Source of the DNA: Ceratobasidium sp. AG-K | Lineage: Eukaryota; Basidiomycota; Agaricomycetes; Cantharellales; Ceratobasidiaceae | DNA: 64,000 nt | Direction: 5' to 3' | Assembly (NCBI GenBank): GCA_037039685.1 | Contig: JAWNGF010000006.1 | Location: 2,232,001 to 2,296,000, forward strand | In this document: in pieces, positions 56,381 to 64,000 of the stretch | Position numbering within the stretch: the first letter of the stretch is position 1 | Layout of the letters: every line of letters starts with the position of its first letter | Notes under the pieces: generated by a model | Database searches by the model: none | What the model was told of the DNA's origin: nothing | The model's input: only the letters and a program-made list of their open reading frames with translations | Made by a program: the position numbers and the translations under genes

Positions 56381-57836
56381 CGCAGAAAAAATCATTTCGG
56401 CGTGCATCCGAATCCTTCGGGCTAGGCAGACCTAAAATGCGGAAATCCCGGTTTTGAGTTGTCTGCCTTCGATGTGTGCGAAGTGCAAATTGCCTACAAC
56501 CGAATGACGCTCCGTGATTACATCACAGGGGGCAAACCCACACATGCCCGCGCATCCAACGGGTTCTCGAATAAGCACCAAGGGGAAAAGCGACGTTGTG
56601 GCAGTGCGTGACGTGTTTGAGTCCGATACTTCAGTAGATGCGCTTCGCAAGTGTCATGCTAGGCTGGCGTTTGGCGGTGAAAGTGCTGGGTGGGTTAGAG
56701 ACATACAAGGTCGCGCAGAAGAGCCACTCTGCTAGAGCTTCTACGCTCCACTGGTTGAAGGAGCTAAATGAGGTGATCCAGTTGATACAAGGATGCAGCC
56801 TTTTGGTCCTAATAGCAAACGCAGGGGGCGTGCATTGTGAACTCCGGTGATACAATCAACCAATGGCATCCCTCCTCGGCCCTTCTCAGCGTGAATTGGG
56901 TACGTTTTGAAAGTTGGGACACGGTGCACTACCTGAGTGATTCAGGCAACTAGGCCCACCAAATCTAAAGGGAATGCCGTACGACGGAGCCGCGGTTTGC
57001 GATGACTACAGGGGAAGCGAGTCCACGTCCCAACCTTGTAGGGGATGGGTTCAGGTGGGAGTGGAGGGCGAGCAAAAAGCGAATACGCCCATTATGCACT
57101 CCAAAGTAGACCATGCACGCTAAAGGGCAGCTGATTGAGAGTGGCAGTTGTTTTGAGCGAAACCTGTTACCACGGCGCTGCGAAACGTGGTCTAAACGGT
57201 GTAGCAAGAACAGGGGCTTTCAGAAGGGGTAGGGAGAGTTAGCGGGTCTTACGAAGCAGTTGAAGATGTGAAACCCGTTAGCGTACTCACCTTTTAAGAC
57301 CCATTGTAGACAGAGGTAGAGGTGGCTGGTGTACGAACGATGTTGATCGAGCAAGCCGGGTAAGGGACCCCTGTCGTGCGCATATTTCTATCCAACGGGT
57401 GTGCCAATGAATCGACGGTATATTGTGAGTGAAGAGGGTGACTGTGATGGCCGCTGGAGAATGGAGAGTGGTGTGAGGCGAGGCCAGGGTGTCTGCGTCA
57501 ACCGGGGCATGGAATTGACAAAGCCAAAGTCCATGTGTTCTTGCGCTTACGGCCAAAGGGTAATGCTGGCAAGGTGGTAGATTTCAGTTGTAAGAGCTTT
57601 TCTGTTGGGTATGGCGTCCAATGTGCACGGCAGGGTGGGCGAGTCCAGGGAATGTTGACATATATGACTTATCACATGTATTACATCGTTTCCGCCCTCT
57701 GTGCTTCTGGTCCAAGTCATCACGTTGAGACTTCGCGACGATTGCCACGGGCCACAACGCACAAGAAAACAATAGATAGACTCGAGCTAGCGGTAGAGTG
57801 TTGTTGCAACGCAAGGTAATGGGTCAGCTGCCTGAC

Positions 57837-58689
57837 CCGATGCAGCCATCCGATTGTCGCGCCCACTCGTCATGATAGGTGTCTGGGGATCGCGGCACTG
57901 CCAAAAACTTCATGTCAATATCCACGCCACAAAACCCCAGCGACGATCTAGATCAAGCAGATCCCTCACCAGCTGAACCAGATAATATCGACACAAAATG
58001 GATTAGAGATCCTTTTCTGTAGTGGGTAAATGCGCCCATTAGTGTAGTAGCCATTGACCCTAAGTCCTACGCCCAGCTTGTGATTCGATAAATACATCGC
58101 AGCCCACACCACCCGGGGAGCTTGAAGTCAGATGCCAAGTGTTGAGTTTCAGCCCGAGATTGAAGCATTCTCAAGAGCGAACAACTGAAGAGTTGCCAAA
58201 CGACAAATCCCTAAGCCAAGACGTAGTGGAAGGGTAGAAGAAAGCCTACGTGGGGCATTGGGCATGCCGATGATCCCATGTGAGAGCGTTGAACCATTTT
58301 ACTGACCATGGATGAAAGGCTAATGAGGAACCCACAGGACCAATCACTGGACTCCCCCGATATGGTAATGAAAGACTCTCGAAAGCTTATTCGGTTCACA
58401 AACCAACAGGTTAAGCTCGTCATGTGATTACTGCAGTGTTTCGAGCCACCTGCCAATCACCAACCATACATACTAGCCAATGGCACAGCCCTCGGCGCTC
58501 GATATGTCTTGTAAATATGAATTCGACATTCCCACCAATTACAGTGATACGGTCACGGAATATCTGTCCTATCACTCGGTGGATATTATGAGCTTGTAAT
58601 GCACTGCGATTGTGCTAAATCTTCAATGCAGTCAAGAGCTCGATAGTTACGGGAGCAACGGCTGGACTGCATGTATCAAGGATATGTCA
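57837..58689. other. Spacer between duplication copies
   Basis: No gene is recognised. An 81-codon minus frame at 58211-58456 has no supporting features. Confidence 0.4.
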
Positions 58690-59216
58690 CATTAGGATCC
58701 GTAACACAAATCGGTTTCAAATCTGCGAGAGGGTCACGTAGCACGAAGGTCTTGTTTGCTTCACGTTTGTCCCCCTGTTCTTAAACACATTATCTCGATT
58801 TCGTGGAGTTCTTACTGGTCCCAGTACTCGGTTCGGAGGCCACATGCGAAGGAAAGATCAAGAAATCGAATTTAATTATGAAACTACAGCTCAGAGCCCA
58901 CTACTCATTATTTCATGTCCATAAAGCAAACATTCGTAGGTCCGTCAGGCGACGGTAGCGGTTGCTCATGAACTCATCTCAAGCCCCAATGCCGAGCAGA
59001 GTATTTCGTTATCACCCTGTACAAGTGTTGGCGTTGCACAAACATACTAAATGCACAATGCTTACAATGGGGCGTGAAGAATAAACCTATAACCGTGGTC
59101 CTGGTCAGCCTGCGCCAACGAGAATGTAGTGACAACACTCACCACGTGCTGTTGCTGAATGCCCCTTGGCACGAGAATTGTATCCATGTCCTGCCTTTTG
59201 GTCGAGGTCAGACTCG

Positions 59217-60747
59217 CTAACTCGATACACTACCAAAGCACACGTACTGAGTACTAATCATCATGGATTTGAAAGGCTTGCGCCACGCGTTATATAGGGA
59301 CTATTTGACGAAATTATGCCAAAAGATCACGCACATTCGTACAATCAGTGCTTGACTTTAAAGGATTAAAAAGCGACCACATACCCGCGTGTACACCGAG
59401 CCTATACTCGGAAAGGTTGCCGCTTGTTCGTTAGGCCTTGTAGGAGCCAGTTGTACCTTGTAATATACAATATCCCGGGTTAATAATCTGCTTTATCCTG
59501 TCTCCGGGTGGCTTACCATCAAGGGCTTCGACTCCCAGTCACGATTATTACCAAGTCCGGTTCTCTCCCACTTGATTTGCCATTCGCCTTCGACACACTC
59601 CACAAAGCCCATCCAAGGGACACCTTACAAAAGGGGGAATAAATCAATAAACCGCCCAAGGCTGGGACGGGCACCTACCCATGATGTTATCATTATCGCA
59701 GGTCTGAAGAACTAATTAGACACAGCAAATCTGTTTTTGTTGGTGACATACCTCGGTCAGGAGCTAAACGAAGAAACGAACAAGTTATGAGTTTCGCGTT
59801 CACAACGGTCAGTATGGGTTCTCACAGCAACCGGTGCTGTAATCGGGCCTTTCAACAACAGCTCTGACACAACCTAGGAAAATCAATTTTGGGTCGTTGA
59901 TAAAATAACGCTGACAGGTACTTCGTGAGAACATACCGAATAAAAAATCACATTCTGTGAATTAAATGGAATGCCCTCGGGGATACCGGCAGGTATGACT
60001 GATGTTCCAACTTGTGTGAGTACCCGTGTGTTATAATATGCTAAAACATGACGTACACGCGCGCTTTTCATCGCAAAGTTCGGTGTGTAAGAACACTAAG
60101 AGCGTCGTATTTAGTCTACTAGTGTGAGTCCAAGCGGCAAAGACGCGGAGCTTACTAGCAATGATTGTTGGTAGACTACGATGTCGCTTTAGAATAGGAA
60201 GCTAAACGTGGTGAGCCAGGAAAAAGAAGCATATTGAACGAGGATGAACATACTATCGATTCAGCCGTCGCTGCACCACCACCCGTCTCATAACAATATA
60301 TTTGTCCACGTAACCCCTTGTACCGATCGGCAAGGTCGCACAATCTTCTCACGTCGTGCCCTACCGATTTGGCATCGATACACAAATCCTTAGAATAGGA
60401 ATAGCCACAAAAGAACTGTCTCAGGGGCGCAGTTAGCGTTTAGTACCTCTGAAATATAAAAACAACAAACCGCGTAGAAAAGAGCTTTGACATCGGGGTC
60501 TAGTTCCGGGAGCCCACGGATGGAGGAGACTAGACCTGCTTGTTTGACGAACTCAATCGATTTGCTGTCTATTTTCGCGATTACGGCCTCAAGGTAGGTT
60601 GTGTATCTATAGGGTTGAAAGAATCGAGGTTGGACTCGGCTCGTAGTCAAGAGTGGTGCCAACGGTACGCGTCGTGTGCAAACACAAGGCGGGTCGCCGG
60701 GTTATCCTTCTGTTTTCAATGGCACACCTTTCGCTGTCGGTTGACAT
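59217..60747 (-). CDS. Unrecognised multi-exon gene, paralog of 54103-55626 (copy 2)
   Basis: It starts MSTDSERCAIENRRIT at 60747. Matching exons read VSSIRGLPELDPDVKALFYA; SVGHDVRRLCDLADRYKGLR then GQIYCYETGG; RHRSLPTIIA; LVFLHTELCDEKRA; RVLTQVGTSVIPAG; PWMGFVECVEGEWQIKWE; EQAATFPSIGSVYTR. The last exon is LYNAWRKPFKSMMISTQYV, with TAG at 59217-59219. The frame and the stop position match copy 1 despite extensive divergence. The function is unknown. Exact exon ends are approximate. Confidence 0.6.
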
Positions 60748-60799
60748 TTGGGAACGTATGATAGATCAATAAGATCGTTGGGTAGAAGCAGATGAGTAG

Positions 60800-60863
60800 A
60801 ATGGTGGAAGTGGGATGGTGGTGGTGGAATGGTGGAATGGTGGTGGTGGAATGGTGGTGGTGG
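60800..60863 (+). repeat. Simple repeat of GGTGGTGGAAT units
   Basis: Irregular repeats of ATGGTGGTGGTGGA-type units lie just upstream of the copy 2 gene. They are not present upstream of the copy 1 gene. Confidence 0.8.
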
Positions 60864-61079
60864 GAGTGACTTGGTCGCAAACAGTAAACAACCAGACTTT
60901 TATACCCCAGCGGAGGCCTGGCCATCCATTATTGTTCTGCAACCGACCAGAAATATCATCACCACCCAGCCATTCCGCGTAATCGTGTTTGGATCAGCGT
61001 CGCCAGTCCCGAATGCTCCCCGGGCCAGCTGAGTAGGAGCCGTGATTTGTGAATGGCGCTAGGAACGCGTGACGCTTCG

Positions 61080-61550
61080 GTTGCAGGGTAGTGGTCTACC
61101 GGGCGTGCTCACGAGACCTCACCGCCCTAGCTCCAAGTCCAAGGCGTCCGTAAAGAGCCATATTATCAGGGCCGGAGGGACAGGGAGCGATTATCCTTGC
61201 ATTCAAATTCGAGTTCTACTCGCGCGAGACACAGTGAAAGTGAGGGATTCGCCATACAATAAAGACTAACCCCACTCACCCCAAGGCGTGTTTCCCGGTC
61301 ATCGTAGGGTTGGGCGCTCCTCGAAGTCTAGGCAATCTCTTACTACAAGAAGGAGGATGACCGGCTTTCCCATACACGGACGAGCAAATCCTCGGAACCG
61401 CCTACTCGCCATTTGCAACATTAGAGTGTGTTTATCCGTCGTGCTTATCGTGCAGAGGCAATTCCATCGGTGGTTCCACCGTGATAGCGAAAGCGGCGTT
61501 GAGGAGGAAGCAGGAGATCGAGGTGACAAAGGCATTCGTTCGAAAGACGA
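61080..61550. repeat. Short repeat unit U2
   Basis: Similar to U1 and U3: ATTATCAGGG, ATTCAAATTCGAGTTCT, GGGCGCTCCTCG and GAGGAAGCAGG occur in the same order. It probably arose by local duplication within copy 2. Confidence 0.45.
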
Positions 61551-62049
61551 AGTACGAGCAATGAACTCTGGTATTACTTGGCTCTTTCGAGCTCGGTGGG
61601 TCCGAGGGATGGTATCGCCGCCAACGGAGGTAGGTGGTGCCGGTTGAATTGCGCACGCCTCTCCATGTGATGAGCAAATCAAGCACGGGATAACGCTTCA
61701 AGAAACTGGACCAAAACCACGCTTTTGCGAGTCGCCCGTGGTGGCTCTTGCATCCAATCGCTTCTCGAGTGCGGTTCGGTGGACCAGGGGTGACATGGCG
61801 ACGAGCGAGTGATTCTGATCGCGCAATAGGGTAGCTATGTTTGCGCTCGATACTGGATCTACATTGCCACCAACACCCGCCCGTATTCGTTCGTGAGAGC
61901 ATCGAATCATGAGCCAAACGAGGACATATGGGAGCATCCATTCTTCTAAACCGGCGCTGGGGACGTGGGCTTGCTAGCCCTCGAACCTGTCGGACAGCGG
62001 ACCATGACCCGTACTCTACGTTTCGACTGCAGATCCATGGCCTTCGGGT

Positions 62050-62510
62050 GTATCCATGAGACCGATAAGCTCTCGCTCTGGCTCCGAGCCAAACGCCTAA
62101 AAATGGCGATATTATCAGGGTTCGAACCACGGGAAACCGACACATTCTCGTTCAAATCCTAGTTCTATGAATCCAGCGCAAAGCGAAAGTGAGTGAATTA
62201 GCTCCATAACCAAATTCTGTCCGTCTTACCTTAGATCAGTTTCTCGCTCGCTCATCCATCCAAGGGTCGCGCGCTCCTCCGGATTCAGCAATCAGGCTGC
62301 CAAATCGGCCAGAGAGATTGTCATCAGTATTCGAGTTCGGATCGAGGACTCCGAAAGAATCACCAGCTCTCTGAAACAATAGGAAAGCAATACAACGACT
62401 GGGTTTACCCAACAGGGATAGTCGCATCGACGTTCCGCTATGGTAATGTATTGGCGGAGGAAGCAGGGAATGTTGACAAGGGCATCCAAGGGACAAGTAA
62501 GACGTAAGAA
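62050..62510. repeat. Short repeat unit U3
   Basis: This is the closest counterpart of U1: GACCGATAAGCTCT, ATATTATCAGGGTTCGAA, GTTCAAATCCTAGTTCT, GCGCGCTCCTCC and CATCGACGTTCCG follow in the same order. Confidence 0.5.
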
Positions 62511-64000
62511 ATCATTTCGGGGTCATTCAACCCTTTCGAGCTAGTCAGGACTGAGATGCGGTATCACCGCCATCGGGAGGGAGGGGGAGGGGGGAATCCC
62601 GGTCGAGTTGGGCATGCTCGATGCGTGAAGCGTAAATTGGCCACAGCTGGAGGGTACTTGGTGATCACGTCACAGGAGCAATCCCACGCGTTTCCGAGTC
62701 ACCCAGGATAACCTTTTGCATTCGGCCAGTTTTTGCATAAGCGCCGGCGGTCAAGGGGGAAAGTACCAGTGGTAGTGCGTAACGGAGTGGATGGACTGGA
62801 GCCTGTTCTAGATGCGCGTTCCTGCTAACGCACGTGTCACGCTCGGCCGGCGTTCGGTGAACGTGCTACTGAACGAAAAGCTAAAATACCAGAAATAAGA
62901 GTAACTTTGCTAGAGCAGCGGTCGGCGTGTACGTTCCATTGCTTGCGGGTACTGACTGAGGCGATTCAGTTGACGCAAGGATGCAGCCTTGGTGACCCAA
63001 GAGTCAAACACAACGGGGCGTGTATTTTGAACTCCGGTATGCAATCAACCAATGACATCCTTGCTCGGCCCCTGTCCAGCGTGGATTGGGTACGCGTTGA
63101 ATGTTGAGACACAGTATGCTGCCTGGGTGGTTCAGGCTACTGGGTCCAAGCCAATCAGAAGCGGACTACCTACGACGAATGGTTTGTGACGACTGCGGGG
63201 GGCAGCGAGTCCAAGCCGCAACTTTGGAGGGGGTAAATTGGGAATAGAGGGCGAGCAAAAGTAAATACGCCGAGTGTGGACTTCCAAGTATGATGTGCGT
63301 GCCAAAGGGGGATTGCTCGAAAGGAGCAGTTGTCGTGAGCGAAACCTGTTACCACGGCGCGGCGGAACCGAGTCTAAACAACGTGGTATACACACAGGAG
63401 CTTTCGGGAGGGGAAGGGGGAGTTAGCGGATCGTACTAACAAGTTGGGGATGCGAAAACCACTGGTGTACTCACCTTTTTTAAGACCATCGTGAACGGAG
63501 GTTAAGGTGGCTGATGGGCGAACTCTGCCGATCGAGAAAGCTAGGTGAGCGAGCCCTGTTGTGGGCATATTTCTGTCAAACGGGTGTGCCAATGAACCAA
63601 AAGTCTGTAGTGGGCGATGAGGGTAGCCGTGGTGGTGGATAGGGAGCGGAGGGGGCCAATGTGAGGCCAGGGTGTTTGTGTCAACGAATCCTGGCATCCA
63701 CAAAACCAAGGCCCATGTGTTCTTGGACTTATGGTCAAAGGGCGCTGGAAAGGTGGTAGAGTGGTAAGAGCTTTCTGCTGAGTATAGCGTCCAATGAACA
63801 CAGCAGAGCGGGTGAATTCAGGAGCATGTTGACACATACGAAGTTGTGACTCGTTTTAGTTCGCTGTGCTTCCGGTGTAGATCGTCACGCTGGTACTTCG
63901 CGACGATTGCCAAGGACCCAAGACCCACAAGACAACATATACTGTAGATTCTAACCAGCAGTAAAGTGTTGTCGCTACGCGAGGTAATGGGTCAGCCGGT

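Larger units (their letters stand above)
53560..57836. repeat. Tandem segmental duplication, copy 1
   Basis: Blocks here match blocks in the same order in copy 2 (58690-64000). For example, sequence near 53700 matches 58830, 54300 matches 59395, 56760 matches 62950, and the end (GGTAATGGGTCAGC at 57815) matches 63983. The copies are clearly diverged, with many substitutions and gaps. Each contains one gene on the minus strand. Confidence 0.8.
58690..64000. repeat. Tandem segmental duplication, copy 2
   Basis: This is the counterpart of 53560-57836, longer by about 1 kb. The extra length is at least partly an internal second copy of the U unit (61080-61550 and 62050-62510). It runs to the window edge. 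Confidence 0.8.

Noticed and set aside
1..64000. CRISPR arrays, prokaryotic operons, rRNA genes
   Set aside because: None seen. Gene structure with many short introns is eukaryotic.

Overview
The window looks like nuclear DNA of a basidiomycete fungus, probably an agaricomycete of the Rhizoctonia/Ceratobasidiaceae type. This is inferred from intron-dense compact genes, tyrosine-kinase-like (TKL) kinases with an HGDLK catalytic loop, a FunK1 remnant, a fungal Cch1-type calcium channel and Tf1/sushi-type chromovirus retrotransposons. No species marker was seen, so the species is inference.

Region 1 (1-16608) is one TKL kinase gene split by a nest of LTR retrotransposons. Element A (625-16149, minus strand, 456-bp LTRs, TSD TGGGC) sits in the exon after the APE motif. 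It carries two further insertions: a solo LTR of its own family in pol (2384-2841, TSD TCCAG) and a complete second element, B, in gag (7607-15434, 487-bp LTRs, TSD CTATT). Element B looks intact. Element A has a stop in gag and an Asp-to-Asn change in the protease. Both elements share gag, then pol in the -1 frame, then a Trp-rich ORF3 in the -1 frame overlapping the pol tail. Both also have 12-nt primer sites that pair perfectly with the predicted RNA 5' end (self-priming).

Region 2 (17133-19136) is a second kinase-TPR gene with damaged splice sites. Region 3 (20555-34176) is core genome: a Cch1-like voltage-gated calcium channel, then tail to tail eIF3a, then an FCP1/NIF-like phosphatase gene. 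Region 4 (34786-44900) has a FunK1 remnant and an ABCC-type ABC transporter flanked on both sides by decayed pieces of related transporters. Region 5 (45720-53405) holds NC2-alpha, a PIN-domain protein, an intron-containing tRNA-Glu(UUC), and a large TKL kinase with what looks like a Ras-binding-like domain and a C2HC zinc finger.

Region 6 (about 53560-64000) is a diverged tandem duplication of roughly 4-5 kb. Each copy carries one unrecognised multi-exon gene on the minus strand, followed on its right by gene-poor repeated sequence. The second copy contains an extra internal duplication and a GTGG/GGAAT-type simple repeat.
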